From positions 15,887-79,886 of the forward strand of contig DATIXQ010000055.1 of assembly GCA_035518375.1 (NCBI GenBank): 64,000 nucleotides of DNA. The letters run 5' to 3'. Positions 17,107-25,630 of the stretch are shown piece after piece (the stretch's first letter is position 1; the number at the start of each line of letters is the position of its first letter). The stretch is from DATJLY01 sp035518375 (GTDB lineage Bacteria; Pseudomonadota; Alphaproteobacteria; ATCC43930; CGMCC-115725). The notes beneath the pieces were generated by a model. That model did no database searches. It was not told the DNA's origin and worked only from the letters and a program-made list of their open reading frames with translations. A program made the position numbers and the translations under genes.

Positions 17107-18039
17107 ATGAAGAAACTGGTTCTCGAAACCACGGCGCCGTTCCAGGGCTTGCCGGAGCTTGTGGCCGATGCGGAGGGTCTCTTCGCGAAGGAAGGGCTGA
17201 CGATCGAGTGGGTCGACCGCGACGCGGGCGTCGACAAGGCGGTGCAGACCGCCGTTACGAGCCCGGCCGGCGTCAATCCGTTCTCGAGCCACGGCCGGCT
17301 CGTCGAGCAGGGCAAAGCCGACATGTACAACGCCTGCGAGTGGGGCAATTACTGCCGCGTGCAGGACACCAAGGTCGGCAGCCGCCAGCTCGGCCGCCGC
17401 GCGATCGTGACCTACGCCGCGATCGCCGTGCGCCCGGATTCACCCGTCTACACGCCGCAGCAGCTCGCGGGCCTCACGGTCGGGGTGCCGTTCTATTTCG
17501 GCACGCACTATCTCTCGCTTCACATGCTCGAAGGATTTCTGCCGCGCGACCAGATCAATGTCTGCCGCGCGCCCAATGGCTCGCGCTATCGCTTCCAGGC
17601 GATGCTCGACGGCGAGATCGAGGCAACGACGCTGACCGAGCCTTATATCTCGCTCGCGGAGAAGAAGGGCTGCCGGCTTGTGTGCTCGGCCTTCTATCAC
17701 GGCACCGAAGTGGCAAGCGACACCGTCGACGCCGACACCTACGCGGCCTTCAACCGCGCCGTGCGCGAGGCGGTGCGCCGCATCAACGCCAAGAAGCGCG
17801 CCTATCTTCATTACTTCATCGACTACCACAAGGCCAAGGACCCCGAGATCGGCCGTCTGACGATCGAGGATCTGCGCGAAAGCCGCCTCGTCGTCTGCGA
17901 TCCGGCGCCCATTCCCGCCGACGAGATGCAGCGCACCTACGAATGGCTGAGGAGCTGGGGGATGCTGGAGGAGACGGCGTCTCCGCTTAATCTGGTCAAT
18001 CTCGACGTGCAGCGCGCGGCGCATCACGCGGCGGAATAA
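17107..18039 (+). CDS. NMT1/SsuA/THI5-like periplasmic-binding-fold protein without signal peptide
   Basis: 310 residues from ATG 17107. The fold is suggested by the opening KKLVLETTAPFQGLPELV, YTPQQLAGLTVGVPFYFGTHYLSLHMLEGF and MLDGEIEATTLTEPYISLAEKKG, typical of SsuA/NMT1 proteins. There is no N-terminal hydrophobic segment, lipobox or Tat motif, so it is probably cytoplasmic. Cytoplasmic members can be enzymes (THI5, desulfinase DszB; established) rather than transporter parts. It stands between the first TPP pair and a Tat-exported binding protein. Substrate and role not known. Confidence 0.75.
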   Translation: MKKLVLETTAPFQGLPELVADAEGLFAKEGLTIEWVDRDAGVDKAVQTAVTSPAGVNPFSSHGRLVEQGKADMYNACEWGNYCRVQDTKVGSRQLGRRAIVTYAAIAVRPDSPVYTPQQLAGLTVGVPFYFGTHYLSLHMLEGFLPRDQINVCRAPNGSRYRFQAMLDGEIEATTLTEPYISLAEKKGCRLVCSAFYHGTEVASDTVDADTYAAFNRAVREAVRRINAKKRAYLHYFIDYHKAKDPEIGRLTIEDLRESRLVVCDPAPIPADEMQRTYEWLRSWGMLEETASPLNLVNLDVQRAAHHAAE

Positions 18040-18162
18040 TCCCGCGAGCAAAATGCCGCGCTCGCGGTTGCGAGCAGGGTCCTGATCAGGTTAAATGCCG
18101 CGGCGCGTGAAACGCGGGGCAAGACGCCGATGCGTCGCCCTCGCGGACGGTGGGGGTGGGCC

Positions 18163-19278
18163 ATGAAATCGACGACATCGCGGCGTGACTTTATCGCCGG
18201 TCTCACGGCGGCTGGCGTGCTGTCGGCGCGCTCGCGCGCCCGCGCCGCCGATGCATCGGACTGGCAGGCCGGCGCGCCCGCCAAATGGCATGACATCATG
18301 AAGGCGGCGCAGGCCGAGGGGCAGATCACGGTCGCGGCATTCCCGCTGCTCGCCGACCCGATGACCGCCGCCTTCCAGCGCGATACGGGCATTCACATCA
18401 ATTTCCTGGGCGGCAAGACATTCGAGCGGTCGGCACGCCTCGAAGCCGAGGCACGCGCCAAGAACATGACGATCGACGTCTTGATCGGCGGCGGCCAGGA
18501 ACTCGGCTTCATGATGCACAACGGATTGCTCAATCCGGTGGCGCCGCAGCTCATGCTGCCTGGCGTCGCACCCAAGAACTTCCGCGGCGGCGAGCTCGCG
18601 TGGATGGACGACGCGCGTCAATACAATCTCATCGGCGCCGAATACGTGTTCGGTTGGCTCCTCGTGAACAAGGACGTGATCGATCCCGGCGAGATCAAGA
18701 GCTGGAAAACGCTGCTCGAGCCCAAATACAAAGGCAAGATCGCGGCGTTCGACCCGCGCAGCCCCGGCCCGGGCCAGGGCGCGATCGCATGGATCTATAA
18801 CGCGTTCGGCCTCGACTTCATCAAGGACCTCTTCATCGGGCAGAACGTCACTTATACGGTCGAGGATCGCGGGCTCGTGGAAGACGTGGTGCGCGGCACG
18901 CATCCGATCGCCTTTGGCGCCATCCAGACCGAGGTGGAGCGTTTCCGGAAGGCGGGGATCAGCAATCTCGCGGTGGTCGAGCCGGCGGATGGACCAGGCT
19001 ATCTCACGTCCGGCTTCAGCGTCCTGAAACAGGCGGTCGGCGTGCCGCATCCGAACGCGGCGACCGTCTTCATCAACTGGTATGTGAGCAAGCCCGGCCA
19101 AGAGGTCTATGAGTCGGTGATGCTGGAGACGAGCCGCCGCACTGACGTGCATACCGGCATTCCCGACTACCTCGTGCCGAAGCCAAACATCAAATACTAC
19201 GACCAGGACACCGAGGCGGAATATAATTCGCGCAAGCCCGTGGTGGCGCTCATCACCGACGCGCTGGGCAAGCGATGA
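18163..19278 (+). CDS. Tat-exported ABC transporter substrate-binding protein (family 1, Fbp/PotD-like)
   Basis: 371 residues from ATG 18163, after a G-rich ribosome-binding stretch; an in-frame ATG at 18130 would put arginines ahead of the signal. The N-terminus MKSTTSRRDFIAGL carries a twin-arginine motif, a hydrophobic run and a probable cleavage near residue 28 (ARA/AD). Family blocks include FQRDTGIHINFLGGKTFERSARLEAE, read here as the ligand-binding start, IKSWKTLLEPKYKGKIAAFDPRS and NAATVFINWYVSKPG. It should deliver solute to the fused permease (20370) and ATPase (22195) of the same operon. Ligands of this class include Fe(III), polyamines, thiamine and organophosphonates; the context suggests an organic acid. 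Confidence 0.88.
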   Translation: MKSTTSRRDFIAGLTAAGVLSARSRARAADASDWQAGAPAKWHDIMKAAQAEGQITVAAFPLLADPMTAAFQRDTGIHINFLGGKTFERSARLEAEARAKNMTIDVLIGGGQELGFMMHNGLLNPVAPQLMLPGVAPKNFRGGELAWMDDARQYNLIGAEYVFGWLLVNKDVIDPGEIKSWKTLLEPKYKGKIAAFDPRSPGPGQGAIAWIYNAFGLDFIKDLFIGQNVTYTVEDRGLVEDVVRGTHPIAFGAIQTEVERFRKAGISNLAVVEPADGPGYLTSGFSVLKQAVGVPHPNAATVFINWYVSKPGQEVYESVMLETSRRTDVHTGIPDYLVPKPNIKYYDQDTEAEYNSRKPVVALITDALGKR

Positions 19279-19787
19279 GCAGTGCGGTCGATCCGGCCTC
19301 CGCGGCGCTTGTGCGCGGCGCGGCGCGGGCGAAGGTCGATGCTTGTGTCTATCTTCCCGACAGCAGCCTCACGCGCGTGCTCCGCGAATTCCAGCGCACG
19401 GGCGTGCGCTGCATCCCGTGCGCGCGCGAGGACGAGGGCGTCGCGATCGCCGCCGGCCTCCATCTCGGCGGCAGCGTGCCGGTCTGTCTCATGGAAGCGT
19501 CGGGGCTCGGCTATAGCGGGCTCATCCTCGCGCGGGCGCAGGTTCAGCGCACACCCGTCGTCATCGTCGCGAGCCACAGCCGCGGCGGCGGCGAGGCGCA
19601 CGACTATCACGGCGCGACGATCCTCGTCTCCGAGGGAATTTTCTCCGGGCTCAACATCCCTTATGAGATCGCGCGCGACGCGGACACGATCGAGGCGCAG
19701 GTCTATCGCGTCATTCAGACGGCGCAGAGCCAGCTCACGTCGTTCGGCCTGCTCGTGCCGCCCTATGTGATGGAGGGCGGCGCATGA
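19275..19787 (+). CDS. Thiamine-diphosphate enzyme, N-terminal (PYR) subunit, ComD-like, copy 2
   Basis: 170 residues, starting inside the stop of the binding-protein gene (ATGA). Shares with copy 1 the blocks CAREDEGVAIAAG (activating Glu52/Glu54 region), MEASGLGYSGLILARAQVQRTP and an ASHSRGGGEAHDYHGAT stretch. Forms the PYR half of a split TPP enzyme with the gene directly downstream. Its position between a solute-binding protein and the cognate permease suggests that the imported compound, or a product of it, is the 2-oxo-acid substrate. Confidence 0.82.
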   Translation: MSSAVDPASAALVRGAARAKVDACVYLPDSSLTRVLREFQRTGVRCIPCAREDEGVAIAAGLHLGGSVPVCLMEASGLGYSGLILARAQVQRTPVVIVASHSRGGGEAHDYHGATILVSEGIFSGLNIPYEIARDADTIEAQVYRVIQTAQSQLTSFGLLVPPYVMEGGA

Positions 19788-20377
19788 ACCGCGAAGAGGC
19801 GATCACTGCCGTCGCCGCGGTGCGCGGGGATGCCGCGGTGCTGATGGGACCGGGCGTCAACTGCGGCTTGCTCTATGAGCGCGCCGATACGCCCGCGACG
19901 ATCTACAACATGGACATGGGCTACGCCACGGCGATGGCCTTGGGCGTGGCGCTCGCCCGCCCGCGCCGGCGCGTGCTGTCGATCGAGGGCGAGGGCTCGT
20001 TCTATGCGGGCTCGACCGTACTCTCGACGATCTGGCGCATGAAGCCCGCGAATCTCGCCGTGCTTGTGCTCGACAACGGCGTTTGGGGCACCGCCGACGG
20101 CGCCGAACCGACGGCGACAGCGTGCGGGGTCGATCTCGAGCAACTGGCGCTCGCCGCCGGCTGGAGCAGAGCGCAGGTCCACGCACCGGCGGGTCCCAAC
20201 GAGCTCGGCAGCGCGCTTGGCTTGGCGCTGGCGGGCAACGGCCCGCACTTCATCGTGGCGAAGACCGATCCGGCGACGGACCGCCACCTTCGCTCGACCG
20301 TCGGACGTCCTCGCCCGAAGCGGCATATCCTTGATTGCGCGGTGTTGATGCGGGCGGACCTCAAACGCGATGTCTAG
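19784..20377 (+). CDS. Thiamine-diphosphate-binding (PP) subunit, ComE-like, copy 2
   Basis: 197 residues with ATGA coupling to the previous gene. The cofactor motif reads GEG at 69-71 (instead of GDG) with Asn98 in LVLDNGVWGT, at exactly the spacing of copy 1. The Asp-to-Glu change at the Mg-binding position is conservative but may alter activity. The YNMDMGYATAMALGVALARP block aligns with copy 1 without gaps, so the two pairs are paralogues. Its stop lies 5 bases past the start of the permease gene. Confidence 0.82.
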   Translation: MNREEAITAVAAVRGDAAVLMGPGVNCGLLYERADTPATIYNMDMGYATAMALGVALARPRRRVLSIEGEGSFYAGSTVLSTIWRMKPANLAVLVLDNGVWGTADGAEPTATACGVDLEQLALAAGWSRAQVHAPAGPNELGSALGLALAGNGPHFIVAKTDPATDRHLRSTVGRPRPKRHILDCAVLMRADLKRDV

Positions 20378-22178
20378 CGCGCGGCGCGCGGGGCCCGGCG
20401 GCGTCGGCTGGGGTGGCACTCTTTCCGGACCGGAACGATCGGGAGACGCGGGCAGCGATCGCCTCGCCGACGCGACCGGGCGGATGTTGCGGCTGCTCGG
20501 CTGGGCGTGTCTCGTCCTGACGGCGCTCGTCTGCCTCGCGCCGCCCGTCGTGATCGTTCTCGGCGGCCTGAGCGAGGGAAGCCCGTTCGGCGGCCTCGAT
20601 CTTACGGTCGCGCCGTGGCTGCGCGCGATCGACAGCCCGCAGACCTTGAGCTCGATCGGGTACTCGTTCCTCCTGAGCCTGCGCGTTCCGGTGGCGCTCG
20701 TTGTCGCCTTCACCGTCGCGTGGTACCTGGCGCGCAATGACGTGTTCGGCAAGCGCACGATCATGTACGTGCTGTGGCTTGCGTTCTTCCTGCCGATTCT
20801 ACCGGCGACGCTCGGGTGGATTCTCCTGCTCGATCCGAATTTCGGCCTCGTCAACCAGTTCCTGCACCGGATCGCCGGCATCAAGCCGTTCAACATCTAT
20901 TCGCTCGGCGGGATCACGTGGCTTCACGTCACGCTCAGCACCATTCCGATCATGGTGATCCTGATCGAGCCGGCGCAGCGCCTGATCGACGCGTCCTATG
21001 AGGAAGCGTCGACGATGTCGGGCGCCGGCACGTTTACGACTTTGCGGCGCGTGACGCTGCCGCTCATCGCGCCGACGCTGCTGACGGCGCTCATCGCGGC
21101 GCTCATCAAGGCGCTCGAAGCCTTCGAGGTGGAGCAGCTTCTGGGCGTTCCCGCCGGTATCCTCGTCTACTCGACCCGGGTCTTCAATCTGCTCGAGGTC
21201 GTGCCTCCCGACGATCCGCAGGCGATGGCGCTCTCGACGTTCTTTCTCGCGCTCCTGTTCGCGCTGATCGTGCCGTACCGGCTGATGCTGCAGAGGAGCC
21301 TCATGATGGCGACCCTGACCGGCAAGGGCGCGCGGCTCCTGCCGCGCCAGCGCACGCGAGGATCCAACGTCGTCTCGGGCCTGCTCTTCCTGACGCTGGC
21401 CGTCACCGTGCTGGTACCGTTCTCGATGGTCGCCGTAAGCTCGTTCAGCAAGCTCTTCGGCTTCTACAACATCCCGGATCCGTGGACGCTCGGTCATTGG
21501 CGGGATGTGCTCGGCAGCCCGGAATTTCTAAACTCGCTGACGCAATCGATCCTCGTCGGCCTGGTCGTCGCCGGCGCGGGCACGATCCTTTACCTGACGC
21601 TCGCCTGGTTCATCGCGCGCAACCCGTTGCCGGGGAAGTCGCTCCTGTCGCTCGCGATCTGGCTGCCGTGGGCCATTCCCGGCGTGCTCTTGGGCTCGGC
21701 GTTCCTGTCGCTCTACCTCAACGTGCCTGGACTGCGCTTCGTCTATGGCACAGTCTTCGCCCTCATGATCGTGCTCATCGTTCAGGGCCTGCCGTTCGCG
21801 ACCCATATGTTCGAAGCCTCGATCGGCCAGGTCGGGCGCGAGCTCGAGGAATCATCATTGATGGCCGGCGCCAGCCGGTTCGAGACCGTGACCCGGATCA
21901 CGGCGCCGCTCATCGCGCCGATGGTGGCGAGCATCCTCGTTCTCTCCTTCATGGCGGCGATGAAGGACATCAGCGCGACGGTGCTCGTGGCGACGCCCGG
22001 CACGGCCACGCTGCCGCTCCTCATGTTCAGCTACGCCACGAGCGGCCAGCTCGAGCGCGCGGCCGTGATCGGCGTCGTCACCGTCGTAGTCGCGGTCATC
22101 ATGGCGCTTCTTGCGACGACTCTCGGGGACCGCTCCGCCGTCGCTATGAATTCGGGGCCGCGGATCACGGTCGAATAG
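20370..22178 (+). CDS. Fused ABC transporter permease (two permease domains, Fe(III)/thiamine type)
   Basis: 602 residues; start overlaps the preceding stop by 8 bases. About twelve hydrophobic segments fall in two halves, each with an EAA-type coupling loop: EEASTMSGAGTFTTLRRVTLP in the first half (EAA loop near residue 210-230) and EESSLMAGASRFETVTRIT in the second. Such tandem permeases (FbpB/ThiP/PhnU class) make a complete membrane unit with one ATPase type. Cognate binding protein is at 18163 and ATPase at 22195. The first 40 residues are hydrophilic and variable. Confidence 0.92.
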   Translation: MSSARRAGPGGVGWGGTLSGPERSGDAGSDRLADATGRMLRLLGWACLVLTALVCLAPPVVIVLGGLSEGSPFGGLDLTVAPWLRAIDSPQTLSSIGYSFLLSLRVPVALVVAFTVAWYLARNDVFGKRTIMYVLWLAFFLPILPATLGWILLLDPNFGLVNQFLHRIAGIKPFNIYSLGGITWLHVTLSTIPIMVILIEPAQRLIDASYEEASTMSGAGTFTTLRRVTLPLIAPTLLTALIAALIKALEAFEVEQLLGVPAGILVYSTRVFNLLEVVPPDDPQAMALSTFFLALLFALIVPYRLMLQRSLMMATLTGKGARLLPRQRTRGSNVVSGLLFLTLAVTVLVPFSMVAVSSFSKLFGFYNIPDPWTLGHWRDVLGSPEFLNSLTQSILVGLVVAGAGTILYLTLAWFIARNPLPGKSLLSLAIWLPWAIPGVLLGSAFLSLYLNVPGLRFVYGTVFALMIVLIVQGLPFATHMFEASIGQVGRELEESSLMAGASRFETVTRITAPLIAPMVASILVLSFMAAMKDISATVLVATPGTATLPLLMFSYATSGQLERAAVIGVVTVVVAVIMALLATTLGDRSAVAMNSGPRITVE

Positions 22179-22194
22179 GAGCCGCGGGCGCCTG

Positions 22195-23346
22195 ATGCGT
22201 CTTGTCATCACCGAACTGACGAAGGACTACCGCGCCGCCGCCAAGGACCGCGCCCACGGCGACCGTCCGGCGCTCGATAATGTGAGCCTCGAGGTCAATG
22301 ACGGCGAGTTCTTCACGCTGCTTGGTCCCTCGGGCTGCGGCAAGACCACGCTCCTGCGCTGCATCGCGGGGCTCGAAGTTCCCGACCGCGGCGAGATCAG
22401 GCTTGGCGAGCGGGTGATCTTCTCGTCCGCGGCGCGCATCAACATCCCGCCCAACCGCCGCGGGCTCGGCATGGTGTTCCAGTCCTATGCCATCTGGCCG
22501 CACATGGATGTGGCTGAGAACGTGGCCTATCCGCTCACGGTGCGTACGCGGCGCAAGAATTATCCGCGATCCGAGGTCGACCGGCGCGTCGGCGAATTGC
22601 TTGATCTGATCCAGATCCGCCATCTCGCCAACCGCAAGGCGACGATGCTCTCGGGCGGTCAGCAGCAGCGCCTCGCCTTGGCGCGCGCGCTCGTCATGGA
22701 GCCGCCGGTCCTGTTGCTCGATGAGCCGCTGTCCAATCTCGATTCGCGGCTGCGCGAGGATCTGCGCCTCGAGCTCATGCGGCTGCAGAGGAAGCTGGGC
22801 GTGACCGCGCTCTACGTGACGCACGACCAGTCGGAGGCGCTTGCCATGTCCTCCGCGGTCGCCGTCATGAAGGACGGCCGCATCGAGCAGATCGGCACGC
22901 CCGAGGAGCTCTACGATTTTCCCGGCACGCGCTTTGTCGCGTCGTTTTTGGGCGCCGCAAATCTCCTCAAGGTGCGGATCCTCGCGGCGCGCCCCCATCC
23001 GACGGCGGCGCGGGGCGCATGTTTCCGTTTCGAGGTCGAGACGGAGTGGGGCGCGCGCTTTGCGGCCTTGGGCCGCGCTTCCTTCAACGCCGGCGACAGC
23101 GTCACCGCGGCGATACGGCCGGAAGGTATTCGCCTCGATGTCGCCGAGCCCGGCACCGGCGCCGAGCGCAGGCCGTGGGCGGCGGTGGTGGAGACGGCGC
23201 AATTTCTTGGCGAGTCGATCGACTATCAGCTCAATATCGGCAATCAGCTGCTGCGGACCCGGTGCGACCGCTCGCGGCATTTCGCCGTGGGCGAGAAGGT
23301 GACGGTCGGCCTCCGCGAAGAGGCCTGCACGATCCTCGCGGACTGA
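22195..23346 (+). CDS. ABC transporter ATP-binding protein (PotA/FbpC type)
   Basis: 383 residues. Walker A GPSGCGKT at 44-51, Q-loop FQSYAIWPH near 95-103, signature LSGGQ at 152-156, Walker B LLLDEP at 172-177 and the H-loop THDQSEA. The C-terminal third is an OB-fold regulatory TOBE domain (AAIRPEGIRL, FLGESIDYQL). It powers import through the fused permease just upstream; gap 16 bases. Length and motifs are those of the CUT1/Fe-type importers. Confidence 0.94.
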   Translation: MRLVITELTKDYRAAAKDRAHGDRPALDNVSLEVNDGEFFTLLGPSGCGKTTLLRCIAGLEVPDRGEIRLGERVIFSSAARINIPPNRRGLGMVFQSYAIWPHMDVAENVAYPLTVRTRRKNYPRSEVDRRVGELLDLIQIRHLANRKATMLSGGQQQRLALARALVMEPPVLLLDEPLSNLDSRLREDLRLELMRLQRKLGVTALYVTHDQSEALAMSSAVAVMKDGRIEQIGTPEELYDFPGTRFVASFLGAANLLKVRILAARPHPTAARGACFRFEVETEWGARFAALGRASFNAGDSVTAAIRPEGIRLDVAEPGTGAERRPWAAVVETAQFLGESIDYQLNIGNQLLRTRCDRSRHFAVGEKVTVGLREEACTILAD

Positions 23347-23413
23347 GGCTTAGGTCGCGTCAAAGGGAGCGGCGCGATATGATCGAACGCTCGCCACGCC
23401 GAGACCGGAGACG

Positions 23414-24745
23414 ATGATGGCACATCCCGAGCTTACGCCGGAGCAGCGCCGCTGGTACGACGCCGCGGTCGCGCTCATCGATCAGAACCGGCTCTACGCG
23501 CTCAACAGCGCCATCACCGCGATCCACAGCCCGACCGGACGCGAGCGTGCCGCGAGCGAATTCATGACGCGCGAGCTCGCGGCGGCCGGCTACGAAGCCT
23601 GGTACCAGCCGATGAGCGAGAGCTCGGGCAATGCCGTCGCGCGGTTCGTCGGCAGCGGTGATGGTCCCTCGCTCTTGCTCTATGCGCCCATCGACACGCA
23701 TCTCGAAGGGAACGAGGACGACGTGCCGTGGGTCGGCCCCGCTCTGCGGCCCGACATGGTGCCGCAGGCAAGGAACGAAGACGGGCTGATCGTCGGGCTC
23801 GGCGCTTCGAACCCAAAGGCCATGGTGACGACGCTCGCCGAGGCGGCGCGCGTCGTGCGCGCCGCGGGCGTGCCGCTCAAGGGCGATCTCTATGTCGCGT
23901 TCGCCGGCGGCGGCATGCCGGTCGATCTCGCTTTCGCCGGCCATCGCGGCTTGAGCGACGGCGTCTCGCATCTTCTTACGCGCGGCGTCCATACCGACTT
24001 CGCGCTGGTGATGAAGCCGGGCAACGCGGTTTATCACGAGGAGCCGGGCCTGTGTTGGTTCGAGGTCACGGTTCGCGGGACCATGGGCTATGCCGGGATG
24101 CCGCGCGGCTTGCCCAATTTCCGCAGCTCGATCGTGCCGGCCGCGCGCGTCATCCTCGAACTCGAGGACTGGTTGCCGCGTTACACCGAGCGGAACAGCT
24201 CGGGCCAGGTCACGCCGCGGGGCTGGATCGGCGCCGTGCGCTCGGGCTGGCCGGAGCGGCCGTCCTTTCCGTCAGCGACGACCGAGATCTTCCTCGACAT
24301 TCGCTGCAACCCGCGCACGCCGCCGTCCGAGGTGATGGCGCAGTTCGCGTCCGCCATCGCCGACATTCGCGCGCGCCATCCCGACATCGATCTCGACTGG
24401 CGCATGGTTGCTTCGCTGCCGGGCGCCTCAACCGACCCCGAAAACTGGATCATCCGCTCCGCGGTCAAGGCATGGGAGCATGTGGAACAGAAGCCGCACC
24501 CCGCGCCGCCGCGTACGAGCGGCCAGACCGATATCTCGATGATCCGCAATCTCGGTATCCCCACGGCGCGGACCGGCTGGGTGAGCCAGCCGGAGGAGAC
24601 GCCGGCCGCCTATCGCGAGGGGCTGGGCGGTATGGGCGTCTCGTTTCCGCCGGATTTCGTGCCCGTTTGCCGCAAGCTCGTCTACTCGATCATCGATACC
24701 TGCACACGCACGCGCGCAGAGGTCGGATGCTTGCGGAAGGCCTGA
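23414..24745 (+). CDS. M20-peptidase-like protein with altered metal-site residues
   Basis: 443 residues; start ATG 23414 or 23417 with GGAG upstream. The overall M20 (ArgE/DapE/CPG2) pattern is visible: SGNAVARFVGSGDGPSLLLY, His96 in PIDTH, a GLGASNPKAM block, FEVTVRGTMGYAGMP for the dimerisation domain, and SGQTDISMIRNLGIP near the end. However the usual GHxD reads THLE, the bridging Asp of GASDMK is Asn133 and the catalytic glutamate pair is replaced by GGG at 165-167. It may be a non-metallo or inactive relative. Located between the ABC importer and the ring-cleavage genes; an amide substrate is possible but unproven. Confidence 0.75.
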   Translation: MMAHPELTPEQRRWYDAAVALIDQNRLYALNSAITAIHSPTGRERAASEFMTRELAAAGYEAWYQPMSESSGNAVARFVGSGDGPSLLLYAPIDTHLEGNEDDVPWVGPALRPDMVPQARNEDGLIVGLGASNPKAMVTTLAEAARVVRAAGVPLKGDLYVAFAGGGMPVDLAFAGHRGLSDGVSHLLTRGVHTDFALVMKPGNAVYHEEPGLCWFEVTVRGTMGYAGMPRGLPNFRSSIVPAARVILELEDWLPRYTERNSSGQVTPRGWIGAVRSGWPERPSFPSATTEIFLDIRCNPRTPPSEVMAQFASAIADIRARHPDIDLDWRMVASLPGASTDPENWIIRSAVKAWEHVEQKPHPAPPRTSGQTDISMIRNLGIPTARTGWVSQPEETPAAYREGLGGMGVSFPPDFVPVCRKLVYSIIDTCTRTRAEVGCLRKA

Positions 24746-24782
24746 GATCGGGAAATAATCTTCGCCGAGAAGGAGTTTGGTG

Positions 24783-25607
24783 ATGGCAGAGGCGCTCGAG
24801 AGCAAGTTCGTCACGGTCGAAGGCGTGCGCCTTCATTACCAGGAGACCGGCAAGGGCTATCCCGTCATCTGTATTCATGGCGCGGGGCCGGGCGCGAGTG
24901 CGGAAAGCAACTTCAAGCTCAACGTCGGAGCGCTCTCGGAGAAGTTCCGCGTCGTGCTCTGGGACATGCCGCAATATGGCAAGAGCGCCAAGGTCGTCCT
25001 GACCGAGCCGCGGCTCAAATTCAACGCGCGGATCCTCAACGGCTTCATGTCGGCGATCGGGCTCGACCGCGCGCATATCGTCGGCAATTCGATGGGCGGG
25101 CAGGTGGGCCTGAAGCTCGGCCTCGACTTTCCCGAGCGGTTGACCCGCATCGTCATCATCGGCAGCACGCCGATGCCGCCGATCTTCGCGCCGTTCCCGG
25201 TCGAGGGGATCAAGCTCATCGCGCGCTATTACAAGGGCAATGGCCCGAGCCGCGAGAAGCTGCGCGAGCTGTTGCAGACGATCGTCTATGACGCCTCTTT
25301 CCTGACCGAGGAGACGTTCGAGGAGCGCTACCAGGCGAGCATCGACCCCGAGGTGGTCGAACTCTTCGGCAAGCGCCAGGGCGAGATCCCGCGCGAGAAC
25401 CTTGGTCCGGAGCTGCCGCGCCTCAAGGCGAAGTTCCTGGCCGTCTGGGGCATGGACGACCGGTTCGGCGCGCTCGACGTCGGCCTGCAGATGACGCGCA
25501 TCATCCCCGACGCGCGGATGCACATCTTCACGAAGTGCGGGCATTGGGCCCAGGTCGAGCATGCGGCCGAGTTCAATCGCATCGTCCTCGATTTTCTCCT
25601 CAACTGA
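24783..25607 (+). CDS. Meta-cleavage-product hydrolase-like alpha/beta hydrolase (CarC/MhpC type)
   Basis: 274 residues from ATG 24783 with AAGGAG seven bases upstream. Triad: Ser103 in GNSMGGQ, Asp226 in WGMDDRFG and His254 in KCGHWAQVEH; the HGAGPGASAESN oxyanion loop is that of C-C bond hydrolases that split 2-hydroxy-6-oxo-hexadienoates produced by extradiol ring cleavage. The gene directly precedes the CarAa-like Rieske gene and the LigAB/CarBaBb-like dioxygenase, which matches the known gene set of carbazole and biphenyl-like meta pathways. Substrate inferred from neighbours. Confidence 0.88.
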   Translation: MAEALESKFVTVEGVRLHYQETGKGYPVICIHGAGPGASAESNFKLNVGALSEKFRVVLWDMPQYGKSAKVVLTEPRLKFNARILNGFMSAIGLDRAHIVGNSMGGQVGLKLGLDFPERLTRIVIIGSTPMPPIFAPFPVEGIKLIARYYKGNGPSREKLRELLQTIVYDASFLTEETFEERYQASIDPEVVELFGKRQGEIPRENLGPELPRLKAKFLAVWGMDDRFGALDVGLQMTRIIPDARMHIFTKCGHWAQVEHAAEFNRIVLDFLLN

Positions 25608-25630
25608 AGAGCGGATGGGGAGAAGCCGCC

